DNA from: Pseudomonas sp. R5-89-07 | Lineage (GTDB): Bacteria; Pseudomonadota; Gammaproteobacteria; Pseudomonadales; Pseudomonadaceae | DNA length: 64,000 nt | Assembly: GCF_003851685.1 (NCBI RefSeq) | Contig: NZ_CP027727.1 | Location: 4,712,001-4,776,000, forward strand | Reading direction: 5' to 3' | Part shown: positions 1 through 8,488 of the stretch, one piece after another | How the letters are laid out: each line of letters starts with the position of its first letter | Position numbering within the stretch: position 1 is the first letter of the stretch | Program-made: the position numbers and the translations under genes | The notes under the pieces: generated by a model | Seen by the model: only the letters and a program-made list of their open reading frames with translations | Databases searched by the model: none | What the model was told of the DNA's origin: nothing

Positions 1-569
1 ATCAGCGGGATGTTCACTTGTACGAAACCGGCAGCCTCAGCCCTGTCCATAACGAAACGCATGAGAGCGGTTTCAAGCTTGGCGATAGTGCCTTTGAGGA
101 TGGGGAAACCTGAACCGCTGGTTTTGACGCCGGCTTCAAAATCCATGCCCAATCTGTTGGCGAGGAAAATGTGGTCTTTGGGTTCAAAATCAAATTCCGG
201 AGGAGCGCTGTACTTCGTCACCTCGACATTGGCGTCGTCATCCATGCCAATGGGAGTGTCGTCGGCGTATGTGTTAGGGAGTAATAACAACTGGCCTTCG
301 AGCTCAAGTTCGACCTCGGATAGCTGCTTTTCAAGGCTCAGAGATTTCTGTTTGAGTTCTTTGCCTCGAGCGATACTGACACTTTTTTCCACAGTGCTGT
401 TCTTGGCATTTTCATTCGCCTCGGAGCGCAGAGATTCAAGGCTCTGCTGCAGCTCGCGCTTCACACGGTCCAACTCTACGATTTTTGCCACATCGACATC
501 GACGCGCCGGTTTTTACAGATTTCCTGCAAATACTCGGGGTTGGAGCGGACCAGCTTTATATCAAGCAT
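1..569 (-). CDS. Divergent seryl-tRNA synthetase (second SerRS copy), 5' part only
   Basis: The reverse strand reads MLDIKLVRSNPEYLQ from an ATG at 569, preceded by an AAGGA ribosome site, and stays open to the window edge: 189 codons with no stop. The first ~110 residues form the charged, heptad-like helical arm that in SerRS contacts the long variable arm of tRNA-Ser. They are followed by the start of the class II catalytic core (FDFEPKDH, LDFE-like MDFEAG, then a LKGTIAKLE-like segment). From memory, the housekeeping Pseudomonas SerRS begins MLDSKLLRGQLQEVADRL, so this copy is clearly a different lineage. It lies head to head with an MFS exporter and an AsnB-like gene. I infer a pathway enzyme (Ser-tRNA donor) or a self-resistance SerRS, as in albomycin producers. 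Catalytic motifs 1-3 lie outside the window, so activity cannot be judged. Confidence 0.85.
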   Translation of the reverse strand, partial: MLDIKLVRSNPEYLQEICKNRRVDVDVAKIVELDRVKRELQQSLESLRSEANENAKNSTVEKSVSIARGKELKQKSLSLEKQLSEVELELEGQLLLLPNTYADDTPIGMDDDANVEVTKYSAPPEFDFEPKDHIFLANRLGMDFEAGVKTSGSGFPILKGTIAKLETALMRFVMDRAEAAGFVQVNIPL

Positions 570-625
570 ATTCAGATTCCTTGGTCGACTGAGTCTCAAA
601 AACGACATTATGTAGGTAGAGCCCT
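570..625. promoter_or_regulatory. Short divergent promoter region between SerRS and MFS genes
   Basis: Only 56 bases separate the start codons of the divergent SerRS and MFS genes, so both promoters and any operator must overlap here or extend into the coding sequences. AAGGA at about 577-582 (minus strand) serves SerRS. Upstream of the MFS start there is only a weak GGTAGAG. No convincing -35/-10 pair could be assigned by eye. The arrangement suggests that both transcription units are controlled together. Confidence 0.4.
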
Positions 626-1786
626 ATGCTTTCAATGCTTTCACGCCTTCCTGCCCCAGTTATAACCTTGTCATTGGCACGACTTGCCTGCGCGTGCGCG
701 AGCACCGTTCCGCCCATGATGTTCTTCATTCTCAGTGAAGTTTTTGCGTTGAATGTATCCGCTACAGCAATTGCCATGGGGAGTGCTACAACGTTCCTTG
801 TACTGGGAAACTTTATCGGTGGAAAAATTTGTTCCAGGTTCAGTTGGTGGCATACATTCATCATCAGCCAGACGTTCTTTCTTATCTCGTTATTTTCCGC
901 CACGCTAAACAATAATTTTATTGGATTTATTATATGCATTTATCTGAGCTGCCTATTTGCAGGAATTTTTCTCGTGTGTTTTACCCTAGGGACCCTTTCT
1001 TTGGCGGGCACTGGCGACAAAACAACAGCCCTCTCTATCGGCTATATGTTTTTCAATATGGGTTATGCCATCGGGGTCGCCAGTGCTGGCATTTTATTTC
1101 AGTTTTCCTATAAATGGGTTTTCTATTTTGACTGCTTGGCAAATCTGATCGCACTGTCTATCTTCATCATTTTCGTACGCCCGCCTCAAATGGCTGTCGG
1201 CTACACCGCTCCTCGCAAGGTGCCCCACCGGACGGCAAACAGCAGAATCAAGCTCTATCTATTCTTGATGCTTTTGGTTCAGGGTGGTTTTGCTTTTCTA
1301 TTGCCGCTGGGGTTGAAGCAAAGTGCTTCAACTGTCGCCCCGGCCACCCAATATGGATGGCTTATAGCGTTTTCCGCCCTGGCGACAATGATTCTAAGCC
1401 CTTACATACTTCGCGCCACCCGGAACAGGGAAATTTCCATCAATCTGAAAATAGCTTCAATACTCTATATTGCCAGCTATTTTTTCCTGAATTTTTCGGG
1501 TCTCAGTGCTTCGCTCTCGGTCGTTTCAGTACTACTGTGGGGGAGCGCAGGAATGCTGCTGCTCACCTACGGTGAAGTAGTTCTACAACGCTCGGTTCCG
1601 GAGCACCTCAGCGGCGCTGCAGCAGCTGCCTTCCAGTCACTGATCCAAATGGGAGCGGTGGCTGGCCCTTTATTAGCGGGAAGCCTAGTTGGGAAATTTT
1701 CATTTCTCGCCGCGTGCGCTGTTTTTTGCGGACTAGCAAGCTTGTCCGCGATAATACCTTCAAAAACATCTGACGACTTTAAATAA
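626..1786 (+). CDS. MFS transporter (efflux type) of the SerRS/AsnB cluster
   Basis: A 386-residue, very hydrophobic protein with about 12 predicted membrane helices. It has the size and two-halves organisation (central basic loop near residues 190-210, RKVPHRTANSR) of drug:H+ antiporter-like MFS proteins. A GNFIGGKICSRFSWW segment after helix 2 sits where MFS motif A is expected, but it is degenerate. The protein matches no named family that I can identify. The start is the first of two Met codons (626 or 635), both with weak ribosome sites. It lies 12 bases upstream of the AsnB-like gene in the same direction and is divergent from SerRS. Export of a product made by the neighbours is the simplest role. 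Codon use is AT-richer than in the core genes to the right. Confidence 0.8.
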   Translation: MLSMLSRLPAPVITLSLARLACACASTVPPMMFFILSEVFALNVSATAIAMGSATTFLVLGNFIGGKICSRFSWWHTFIISQTFFLISLFSATLNNNFIGFIICIYLSCLFAGIFLVCFTLGTLSLAGTGDKTTALSIGYMFFNMGYAIGVASAGILFQFSYKWVFYFDCLANLIALSIFIIFVRPPQMAVGYTAPRKVPHRTANSRIKLYLFLMLLVQGGFAFLLPLGLKQSASTVAPATQYGWLIAFSALATMILSPYILRATRNREISINLKIASILYIASYFFLNFSGLSASLSVVSVLLWGSAGMLLLTYGEVVLQRSVPEHLSGAAAAAFQSLIQMGAVAGPLLAGSLVGKFSFLAACAVFCGLASLSAIIPSKTSDDFK

Positions 1787-1798
1787 GGATATTTAATA

Positions 1799-3610
1799 AT
1801 GTGTGGAATTCTAGGCGCCTACTCATATGGCGGAGCACTGCCCGACCAACACGAGTTTGAATCAATGCTTACGTTGATGTCGAGCAGAGGGCCTGACGAC
1901 TCATCGAGTTACTTTGACAAGCAGATACAACTCGGACATAGAAGGCTTATCCTTCTCGATGCCGAGGGCGGACGACAACCCTTCTTCCATGATGATAAAA
2001 ACATCGTAGTTATATACAATGGAGAAATATACAATCATCCGCAGTTGCGAAAACAACTCGAAGCGCAGGGAGTGGTTTTTAGCGGTTATAGTGACGGAGA
2101 AGTCATTGGGCATCTTTATAGATTGCACGGGGAAGACTTTATTCAACAGGTCGATGGAATGTTTTCCATTGCTCTCTACGATCGCCGTGAGTCTACACTA
2201 TTATTATACCGGGATCGCGTAGGAGAAAAGCCGCTCTTCTATCAGGACCTCAACGGCATACTACGGTTTTCTTCGACCTTGAAGCCCCTCCTGATGACAC
2301 CCGCTTATACAAGCGCGCTGAACCCGGACGGCGTAGCGGACTACTTCGCTCAAACCCAAGCGGGACCAATAAGCACGCTGTTTCAAGACATACATAAACT
2401 TGCCCCTGCTCACTATCTCAAAATAGACAGCGGCGGCAGGCGCTTACTGAGGAAGTATTGGTCTATTTCCTACTCTTCAAAACTCGAATTACCCTTTCGC
2501 GAAGCGGCCGAACTCATCAATGAGAAACTTCTCTCTTCCGTCAACAGCATGCTGGCCAGCGATTATCCCATGGGGATTACGCTGTCAGGCGGCATCGACT
2601 CTTCACTCGTGCTTTTGAATACTATGCGAGCAGGCAGCAATCCTGTGCAGTGTCATTTTCTTTCCTCGGGAAGTTTGCACGACCCTGAACGTTCTAGAGC
2701 AGAATACGTTGCCCAGGCATTCGGTCTTGACTTGATCAAATTCGATGCTACCCAGACATCGTTCGATGACCTTGTCACCGCAATGAGTCACTTTGACGAG
2801 CCGGTAGGCGTCTATGACAGCACGTACCTTCTCAACCATAGCGCCTTTATATCAAATCACAATCGCGTCGCCCTGACGGGTAATGGTGCTGACGAAGTAT
2901 TTGCAGGCTACAACGGCTACGTCAGCTTCCTGCACAATCACTCATTGAACACCCAGGAGGACCAAGACATAAAGGAAACCCTTAAGCGCTTTCTGCTTGA
3001 GAAACACGCTCGCGACAAGACACTGCTCTATACCCAGACTTTCTCGAAATGCTTGGAACGGGGAAAAGTGGAGTACGCGTTCGATCAAATATTCCGAATT
3101 GCCGACTTCAGTAACCTGCTGGATGCGCGGACCTTTTACGATATTTATTTTGGCATGTCGCACAGCGCCTCCCTAAGCGATACCGTAGGCATGGCGTATG
3201 GCCTGGAGTATCGCTCCCCCTTCTTCGACAGAAGCCTCATGGAAACCGCTGCGCAGCTCAAGCCAGACTATAAAATTTGTCCGTCAACGATGACGACCAA
3301 GCCATTGCTCAAGGACATCGCCGCGCGTCATTACTCCGAAAACCTGGCCTATGCCAAAAAGCTTGGTTGCGGCCATGGAATAGATCGCTACAGACTTCTG
3401 CATACGGAATGGCGACTACCTTTCTTCGAGGCGTTCCAGCGCAACGAAGAAGTGCTGCAGCCGATTTTTTGCAGGGACAAAGTTGAGCTTTTATTCAATG
3501 CTCTGGGAAGCGGCAAACTATCTGATGAAGACGCGCATCAGCTATTGAAGCTGGCTATCTTCATCGCTTGGGTCGATGCGCATAGGGGCATCTTTCATAT
3601 TTCTCGCTAG
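1799..3610 (+). CDS. AsnB-like glutamine-dependent amidotransferase (asparagine synthetase family)
   Basis: A 603-residue protein with the two domains of class B asparagine synthetase. The N-terminal Ntn glutaminase has nucleophile Cys2 (MCGILG), RGPDD at 30-34, HRRL at 47-50, YNGEIYN at 73-79 and SDGEV at 98-102. The C-terminal ATP-pyrophosphatase domain has SGGIDSS at 263-269. The second synthetase loop reads GNGADEVFAGY (361-371), where typical AsnB has GEGSDE: an Asn replaces the usual Glu. This fits an AsnB-like enzyme acting on a substrate other than free aspartate, but does not prove it. An intact Cys2 argues against a lasso-peptide cyclase, which normally lacks a working glutaminase. 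AAGGAT at 1787-1792 gives a good ribosome site. It follows the MFS gene in one operon and has AT-rich codon use (many ATA/AGA). Probably part of a natural-product or modified amino acid pathway. Confidence 0.85.
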   Translation: MCGILGAYSYGGALPDQHEFESMLTLMSSRGPDDSSSYFDKQIQLGHRRLILLDAEGGRQPFFHDDKNIVVIYNGEIYNHPQLRKQLEAQGVVFSGYSDGEVIGHLYRLHGEDFIQQVDGMFSIALYDRRESTLLLYRDRVGEKPLFYQDLNGILRFSSTLKPLLMTPAYTSALNPDGVADYFAQTQAGPISTLFQDIHKLAPAHYLKIDSGGRRLLRKYWSISYSSKLELPFREAAELINEKLLSSVNSMLASDYPMGITLSGGIDSSLVLLNTMRAGSNPVQCHFLSSGSLHDPERSRAEYVAQAFGLDLIKFDATQTSFDDLVTAMSHFDEPVGVYDSTYLLNHSAFISNHNRVALTGNGADEVFAGYNGYVSFLHNHSLNTQEDQDIKETLKRFLLEKHARDKTLLYTQTFSKCLERGKVEYAFDQIFRIADFSNLLDARTFYDIYFGMSHSASLSDTVGMAYGLEYRSPFFDRSLMETAAQLKPDYKICPSTMTTKPLLKDIAARHYSENLAYAKKLGCGHGIDRYRLLHTEWRLPFFEAFQRNEEVLQPIFCRDKVELLFNALGSGKLSDEDAHQLLKLAIFIAWVDAHRGIFHISR

Positions 3611-3635
3611 CAGGGCAGCGGGCCGAAAGACAGGC

Positions 3636-3676
3636 AAAAAAAAACCCGGAAATCCTCACTTGCGTGGGCCTTCCGG
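3636..3676 (-). terminator. Rho-independent terminator of tRNA-Lys
   Basis: CCGGAA at 3646-3651 pairs with TTCCGG at 3671-3676. On the minus strand the hairpin is followed by a T run (the A run at 3636-3644). It lies just past the tRNA 3' end and also separates it from the convergent AsnB-like gene. Confidence 0.8.
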
Positions 3677-3696
3677 ATTTTCTAAACCGCCAAAAA

Positions 3697-3772
3697 TGGT
3701 GGGTCGTGTGGGATTCGAACCTACGACCAATTGGTTAAAAGCCAACTGCTCTACCAACTGAGCTAACGACCC
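3697..3772 (-). tRNA. tRNA-Lys (anticodon TTT)
   Basis: The reverse strand begins GGGTCGTTAGCTCAGTTGG and ends with an encoded CCA (3697-3699), 76 bases in total. The acceptor stem GGGTCGT/ACGACCC pairs. The T arm contains GGTTCGAATCC and the anticodon loop is CTTTTAA, giving TTT. Its 3' end points at the AT-rich accessory cluster (1-3610) and its 5' side at queE. From general knowledge, the equivalent P. aeruginosa tRNA-Lys next to queE/queC is an integration site for ICE-type islands. Confidence 0.98.
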
Positions 3773-3789
3773 GCTGTGTGGTGGCGCGT

Positions 3790-3817
3790 ATAATACTGAT
3801 TTCTAAGGATTATTCAA
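3790..3817 (-). promoter_or_regulatory. Promoter of tRNA-Lys
   Basis: On the minus strand, TTGAAT (3812-3817) and TATTAT (3790-3795) are separated by 16 bases, placing transcription start about 10 bases before the mature tRNA 5' end. Confidence 0.65.
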
Positions 3818-3905
3818 CACCTTATTTGAAAATAATTCAGAATTTGTACGCTGGGCCCGTAATTCGGCGGGTTGAACGCCTCGCACATCCGTCTGATCAG
3901 GCGTA

Positions 3906-4562
3906 TCAACGCCCTGGCTCGTCATTCCACAGGTATTTGTGCAACTGCATTTGCAGGCGCACCGGCAGGTTGTCTGCAACGATCCAGTCCGCCAATTCGC
4001 GGGCGTTCAGGTCGTGGTGGCTTGGGGAAAACAGCACCTCCCCCGCGCGTCGCTCCAGGCCATATTGGATCAGCTTTGAGGTCGCCCAGTCGTAATCCTC
4101 GCGCGAACAGATGACGAACTTGACCTGATCGTTAACCGTCAGCAAGTCGATGTTCTCGTAGCGGTTGCGATGGGCTTCCTTGGAGTCGGGGGTCTTGAGG
4201 TCGACCACCCGGCTCACACGCGGGTCTACCGCGGAGATGTCCAGGGCGCCGCTGGTTTCCAGCGAGACCTCGTATCCGGCGTCGCACAGCTGCTTGAGCA
4301 AGGGAATGGCATTGGGTTGCGCCAACGGCTCGCCGCCCGTCACACAGACGTAGCGCGGCCGGTAGCCGGCAACCTGCTCCAGAATATCGTCAAGGCTGCG
4401 CACGGTGCCGCCGCTGAAGGCATAAGCGCTGTCGCAGTATTGGCAACGCAAGGGGCAGCCGGTCAGCCGTACGAATACGGTAGGCAGCCCTGCGGTGCGC
4501 GTTTCACCCTGCAACGAGTAAAAAACTTCGGTAATACGTAATGTGTCTTGCATAGTCGCCAC
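3906..4562 (-). CDS. queE: 7-carboxy-7-deazaguanine synthase QueE
   Basis: A radical-SAM enzyme that contracts 6-carboxy-tetrahydropterin to 7-carboxy-7-deazaguanine in queuosine synthesis. It has 218 residues, with the cluster-binding Cys at 36, 40 and 43 (CPLRCQYC), followed by CVTGGEPL. An alternative start at Met4 (4553) would give the more usual N-terminus. It lies downstream of cpoB on the same strand but beyond a terminator at 4671-4700, so it probably has its own promoter in 4563-4670. In many pseudomonads queC follows queE. Here only 133 bases lie between queE and tRNA-Lys, so queC is not at its expected place. Confidence 0.95.
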   Translation of the reverse strand: MATMQDTLRITEVFYSLQGETRTAGLPTVFVRLTGCPLRCQYCDSAYAFSGGTVRSLDDILEQVAGYRPRYVCVTGGEPLAQPNAIPLLKQLCDAGYEVSLETSGALDISAVDPRVSRVVDLKTPDSKEAHRNRYENIDLLTVNDQVKFVICSREDYDWATSKLIQYGLERRAGEVLFSPSHHDLNARELADWIVADNLPVRLQMQLHKYLWNDEPGR

Positions 4563-4670
4563 GGGCGTAACAGCTAAACAGGCTGTCCGCCTCCGTCAGG
4601 CACTTCAAGGGATTGCGCCAACGCGCCAACCCCAGGAAGCGTGTTTCATAAAAGGGCGTGGATTCTAACG

Positions 4671-4700
4671 AAAAAACCCGCGCCAGGCGCGGGTTTCTTC
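4671..4700 (-). terminator. Terminator downstream of cpoB
   Basis: CCCGCGCC-A-GGCGCGGG (4677-4693) is flanked by an A run on the left (T run for minus-strand transcripts) and TTTCTT on the right. It ends the tol-pal-cpoB transcription unit. Confidence 0.85.
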
Positions 4701-4717
4701 TAAACGGGTTGCATGGC

Positions 4718-5554
4718 TTACAAGCGCTGCAGATCCCGCTGGGCCAACTGCGCAGCAGAAGTACCCGGATACTGGGCGACTACCTGCTGCAGAATGCCTT
4801 TGACCTTGTCGGTATGACCCAGTCGGCGTTCTACGTCAGCAAGCTTGTACAGCGAGTCCGGCACCTTGGCGTGCTTGGGGTACAGCTGGCTGACCTTGGC
4901 GAACGCCTGGCCTGCCCCCTGCAAATCACCCTTTGCCAGGTTGACCTCACCCAACCAGTACTGGGCATTGCCCGCGTACTGGCTGTTGGGGTACTTGCGC
5001 AGGAATGCGGTAAAGGCCTGGCTGGCCTTATCGAAGTCCTTGGCTTTGATCAGGTCGAAGGCTGCATCGTAATACAGTTTTTCCTTCGCCGGATCACCCG
5101 GTTCACTGCTGGCAGCCGGGGCCTGGCTGGCTGCCGCGGCCCCCGCTGCTGCGCCACCGGCGGCAGCACTGGGTGCGCCACCGGCAGAAGAATTATCAGG
5201 AGTAGCGGCAGGTGCAACACCGGCTCCAATACGTCGATCAAGATCCTGGTAACGCTCCAGGCCTTCTTGCTTAAGCTGGTTCACTTGATTCTGCAGAACT
5301 TCAATGGCGCCTTGTTGCTGGGCCAATTGATCCTGCATGCGTTGCAGCTGGTTGAACAGTTCGCCCTGTGCCGAGGGCGCGGCCGTAGCCGCCCCCCCAG
5401 CATAGGCGCCGTTCGTGCCATAACCCGCTGGCGGATAACTGCTGCCGCTATTGTTATAGCCAGAGTTGCTATCCGTTACAGGAACCGCAGCCCACACCGA
5501 AAGCGGTGCGAGGCTGAGAGCCAATACAGTTAGAGCACGACGGCACGTTCGCAT
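4718..5554 (-). CDS. cpoB: Cell division coordinator CpoB (YbgF)
   Basis: A 278-residue periplasmic protein. It has a cleavable signal peptide (MRTCRRALTVLALSLAPLSV, then WAA), an Asn/Gly/Ala-rich linker, a Gln-rich coiled-coil segment (about 65-110; the trimerisation helix of YbgF), an Ala/Ser/Gly-rich spacer, and C-terminal tetratricopeptide repeats from about 155 (YYDAAFDLIKAKDFDKA, YWLGEVNLAKGDLQGA). CpoB links Tol-Pal energy use to PBP1B activity at the septum. The start lies 6 bases after the pal stop, typical of the conserved tol-pal operon. The terminator at 4671-4700 follows. Confidence 0.95.
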   Translation of the reverse strand: MRTCRRALTVLALSLAPLSVWAAVPVTDSNSGYNNSGSSYPPAGYGTNGAYAGGAATAAPSAQGELFNQLQRMQDQLAQQQGAIEVLQNQVNQLKQEGLERYQDLDRRIGAGVAPAATPDNSSAGGAPSAAAGGAAAGAAAASQAPAASSEPGDPAKEKLYYDAAFDLIKAKDFDKASQAFTAFLRKYPNSQYAGNAQYWLGEVNLAKGDLQGAGQAFAKVSQLYPKHAKVPDSLYKLADVERRLGHTDKVKGILQQVVAQYPGTSAAQLAQRDLQRL

Positions 5555-5560
5555 GACGAA

Positions 5561-6061
5561 TTACTTACGCAGTTCGACGCGACGGTTCTGAGCCCACGAC
5601 TGCTCGTCGTTGCCAGTTGCAACTGGACGCTCTTTACCGTAGGAAACCAGTTCCAGTTGGCCTGGAGCAACACCTTGCAGTACCAGGTAGCGCTGAACGG
5701 CTTTCGCACGACGCTCGCCCAGTGCCATGTTGTACTCACGAGTACCACGGGCGTCAGTGTTACCTTCCAGAACAACGCGAGCGCCGTTAGCTTTCAGGTC
5801 CTTGGCGTGAACGTCCAGAGCGCGCATGGCTTCTGGTTTCAGGTCCGAACTGTCGTATTCGAAGTAGAAAGTGGTGATCGCGCGCAGAGCAGCTTCTTCG
5901 CTCAGGGAGCCGTCAACTGCACCAGTGTTAGCGCCGTAACCAGCGTTTGGATCAACAGCTGCGCCTTCACCGGCATTGTCGCCGCCTTTAGAGGAGCAAC
6001 CAACGGCTACGGACAGAGCCAGAGCCAGAGCAGCAAACTTACCAAACTTCAGCATTTCCAT
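5561..6061 (-). CDS. pal: Peptidoglycan-associated lipoprotein Pal (OprL)
   Basis: A 166-residue outer-membrane lipoprotein. The signal peptide ends in a lipobox with acylated Cys22 (VAVGC). The C-terminal OmpA-like domain carries the peptidoglycan-binding region (YFEYDSSDL near 70, [11 protein letters not shown] near 101-111, RRVELRK end). It binds TolB and CpoB and tethers the outer membrane to peptidoglycan. The start at 6061 has AGGAG 7 bases upstream. The 55-base gap to tolB is the largest inside this operon block and may hold an internal promoter. Confidence 0.97.
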   Translation of the reverse strand: MEMLKFGKFAALALALSVAVGCSSKGGDNAGEGAAVDPNAGYGANTGAVDGSLSEEAALRAITTFYFEYDSSDLKPEAMRALDVHAKDLKANGARVVLEGNTDARGTREYNMALGERRAKAVQRYLVLQGVAPGQLELVSYGKERPVATGNDEQSWAQNRRVELRK

Positions 6062-6116
6062 CGTGAAACTCCTAATGAACCCCAGTGTGTTAAGTACTTC
6101 TTTTTGTAGCGCCGCG

Positions 6117-7418
6117 TCAGTTCAGGTAAGGGGACCAGGATGGTTCTCTGACTTCGCCTTGTGCGGTAGGAAGCGGGAGCCTTACGCGTCCGTTGATGGA
6201 CACGAGCATCAAGACTCCCCGGCCCTGCTGGCGGGTGGCGTAGATTACCATGGTGCCGTTGGGCGCAACAGTGGCTGACTCATCTAGGTTGGTATCTGTA
6301 AGGATTTTTACGGTTCCGCGCTGCAAATCCTGGGCCGCAACCCGGAAATTAGTGAAACCATCCTGACGGTGAATCATTACCAACGTCTTTTCATCGGCCG
6401 AAAGCTTGGGGTTGGCGTTGTAGTTACCAATAAAGGTCACACGTTCCGCGCCGCCGCCACCCACGCTGGCTTTGTAGATTTGTGGCTTGCCGCCACGGTC
6501 GGAGGTGAAGTAGATGGTCGAGCCATCCTTGCCCCAGAACGGTTCGGTATTGATGCCTGGGCCACTGGTCACGCGAGTGAGTTGGCGCGAAGCCATGTTC
6601 ATCACGTAGATATCCGGGTTGCCGTCCTTGGACAGCACGAATGCCAGGCGCGAACCATCCGGCGACCAGGCTGGCGCACCGTTGAGGCCTTCGAAGTTGG
6701 TGATCTGCTCACGACGGCCAGTATCGATGTGCTGGACGAAGATACGCGGACGCTTCTGTTCGAACGACACGTAGGCAATGCGCTTGCCATCCGGCGCAAA
6801 ACGCGGCGACAGAATCGGCTCGCGCGATTGCAGCAGGGTCACGGCGCGGGCGCCGTCGTAGTCCGAGCGCTGCAGGGTGTAACGGGTGTTGTCTACGGAG
6901 AAACGCTCAGCGGTGACGTACAGCATGCGTGTGGAGAACGCACCCTTGATACCGGTGAGTTTTTCAAACGACTGGTCCGAAATGTAGTGGGCCATGTCAC
7001 GCAGTTGCTCGGCGGTGCCCGAAACGTTGCCGGTCAGGACCTGCTGCTCGGTGGCCACGTTGAACAAGGTGTAGGTGATTTGCAGGCGACCGCCGGCCGG
7101 CGTGATGTTGCCGACCATCAGGTACTGCGCGCCCACCGCCTTCCAGTCACGGAACACGACTTCGCTGGCCTGGTTGGGCTGGCTGATCATGTTGCCTTTC
7201 GGAATCGGCGCGTAGTAGCCGGAGTTGCGCAGGTCGTCGCTGACGATCTGGGCCATGTCGTCCGGCAGCACGCTGCCGCCCTGCCAGCCGAACGGTACTA
7301 CTGCGATCGGGGTGGCCCGATCGCTGCCGCTGGTAACCAGGATGTTCTTTTCATCCGCCGCCGCTATCCCTGCCATGCAGCAAATAACGACAAGCATTCC
7401 TCGAAGAAGGTTTCTCAC
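6117..7418 (-). CDS. tolB: Tol-Pal system beta-propeller protein TolB
   Basis: A 433-residue periplasmic protein. It has a signal peptide ([18 protein letters not shown]), an N-terminal domain (to about 165), then a six-bladed WD40-like propeller with repeated [11 protein letters not shown] / [11 protein letters not shown] / [10 protein letters not shown] type blades. It binds Pal and TolA in the cell-envelope energy-transducing complex. Translation starts at a GTG that overlaps the tolA stop (GTGA), implying translational coupling. Confidence 0.97.
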   Translation of the reverse strand: MRNLLRGMLVVICCMAGIAAADEKNILVTSGSDRATPIAVVPFGWQGGSVLPDDMAQIVSDDLRNSGYYAPIPKGNMISQPNQASEVVFRDWKAVGAQYLMVGNITPAGGRLQITYTLFNVATEQQVLTGNVSGTAEQLRDMAHYISDQSFEKLTGIKGAFSTRMLYVTAERFSVDNTRYTLQRSDYDGARAVTLLQSREPILSPRFAPDGKRIAYVSFEQKRPRIFVQHIDTGRREQITNFEGLNGAPAWSPDGSRLAFVLSKDGNPDIYVMNMASRQLTRVTSGPGINTEPFWGKDGSTIYFTSDRGGKPQIYKASVGGGGAERVTFIGNYNANPKLSADEKTLVMIHRQDGFTNFRVAAQDLQRGTVKILTDTNLDESATVAPNGTMVIYATRQQGRGVLMLVSINGRVRLPLPTAQGEVREPSWSPYLN

Positions 7419-8488
7419 AAGGCTAGATCCTCAGGTGTGAATGTCATCTTGAATGAACGATAGGGAGCGAAGTCGCTTGGTTTCATTCCCTGCATCTCGG
7501 TCAACCGGCCAATATTCTTGACTGCGGCAACCGCCGAACTGTCGAACGAACCGTCGCCACTGGACTTGGCCACGCTGACCGAAGTCACCGTGCCGTCCGG
7601 CAACATGCCGATCTGCAGCACTACTGTCATGCCTTTACGTGCCGAAGGTGGACGTGTCCAGCCTTCCGCTGCCCGAGCCCGGATCAGGTCATCGAAACTG
7701 CCCGCGACTTCATCGCCACGCTCATCGGCCAAGGCTTGCTGACGCTGCGGCGTGTCGGAAAGCAAATCTGCCAGGGCCTGAGCCTTTTTCTCTTCGGCGG
7801 ACTTACGTGCTGCTTCCTGAGCCTTTTTCTTGGAGGCGTCGGCGGCAGCTTTCTTCTTCGCTTCATCGGCGATTTTCTTCTTCGCCTCGTCTGCTTCAGC
7901 TTTTTTCTTGGCGTCTTCGGCGGCTTTCTTCTTCGCGTCTTCGACGATCTTTTTCTTGGCTTCCTCAGCGGCCTTCTTCTTGGCCTCTTCCTCGGCAGCT
8001 TTCTTGGCTTCTTCTTCGGATTTCTTCTTGGCTATATCAGCCAATTGTTTCTCTTCGGCCTTTTTGGCTTCGGCAGCTTTCTCGGACTTCTTGGCTTCAT
8101 CAGCCTTTTTCGCCTCGTCAGCTTTCTTCGCCTCGTCAGCCTTTTTCGATTCCTCGGCCTTTTGAGCCGCCTCTTCTTTCTTTTGTTCCGCAGCAGCCTT
8201 CACCGCTTCCTGCTCGACCTTCTTCTGTTCCATCTGCTCGACTTCGGTCTGGCGCGCAGCCGACTTCTGGGCCTCACCCGCAATCTTCTGATTGGTCTGG
8301 GTGGTGGCCTGACTTTTCGATTTCAGCTGATACAGGGTCGCCTGCACGATCGGCTTGGCTGGCGGCAGGTCCGGGGTCATGGCAAAGCTGACGAACAGCA
8401 TGCCAAACACCAGGATATGCAGGGCAATTGCCCAGACGCCAGGCCAGAAGTAGCTTTCCGAGGCGGACGGCTCTCGCTGTTGCTGCAT
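7415..8488 (-). CDS. tolA: Tol-Pal system protein TolA
   Basis: A 357-residue inner-membrane protein. It has one transmembrane segment near residues 15-35 ([15 protein letters not shown]), then a long helical Lys/Ala/Glu-rich spacer built of [14 protein letters not shown] repeats (about 75-245), and a folded C-terminal domain III (about 265-357) that contacts TolB/Pal and, in other species, colicins and phage proteins. The C-terminal domain ends [13 protein letters not shown]. The start codon overlaps the tolR stop (ATGA). The spacer is encoded by imperfect DNA repeats, a likely place for length variation. Confidence 0.96.
   Translation of the reverse strand: MQQQREPSASESYFWPGVWAIALHILVFGMLFVSFAMTPDLPPAKPIVQATLYQLKSKSQATTQTNQKIAGEAQKSAARQTEVEQMEQKKVEQEAVKAAAEQKKEEAAQKAEESKKADEAKKADEAKKADEAKKSEKAAEAKKAEEKQLADIAKKKSEEEAKKAAEEEAKKKAAEEAKKKIVEDAKKKAAEDAKKKAEADEAKKKIADEAKKKAAADASKKKAQEAARKSAEEKKAQALADLLSDTPQRQQALADERGDEVAGSFDDLIRARAAEGWTRPPSARKGMTVVLQIGMLPDGTVTSVSVAKSSGDGSFDSSAVAAVKNIGRLTEMQGMKPSDFAPYRSFKMTFTPEDLAL

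Noticed and set aside
1799..3610. Lasso-peptide cyclase
   Set aside because: Cys2 and other glutaminase residues are intact, and no precursor peptide or B-type protease gene is seen within the window.
3778..4114. Plus-strand open frames over queE
   Set aside because: Antisense to queE; Arg/Pro/Ser-rich without ribosome sites.
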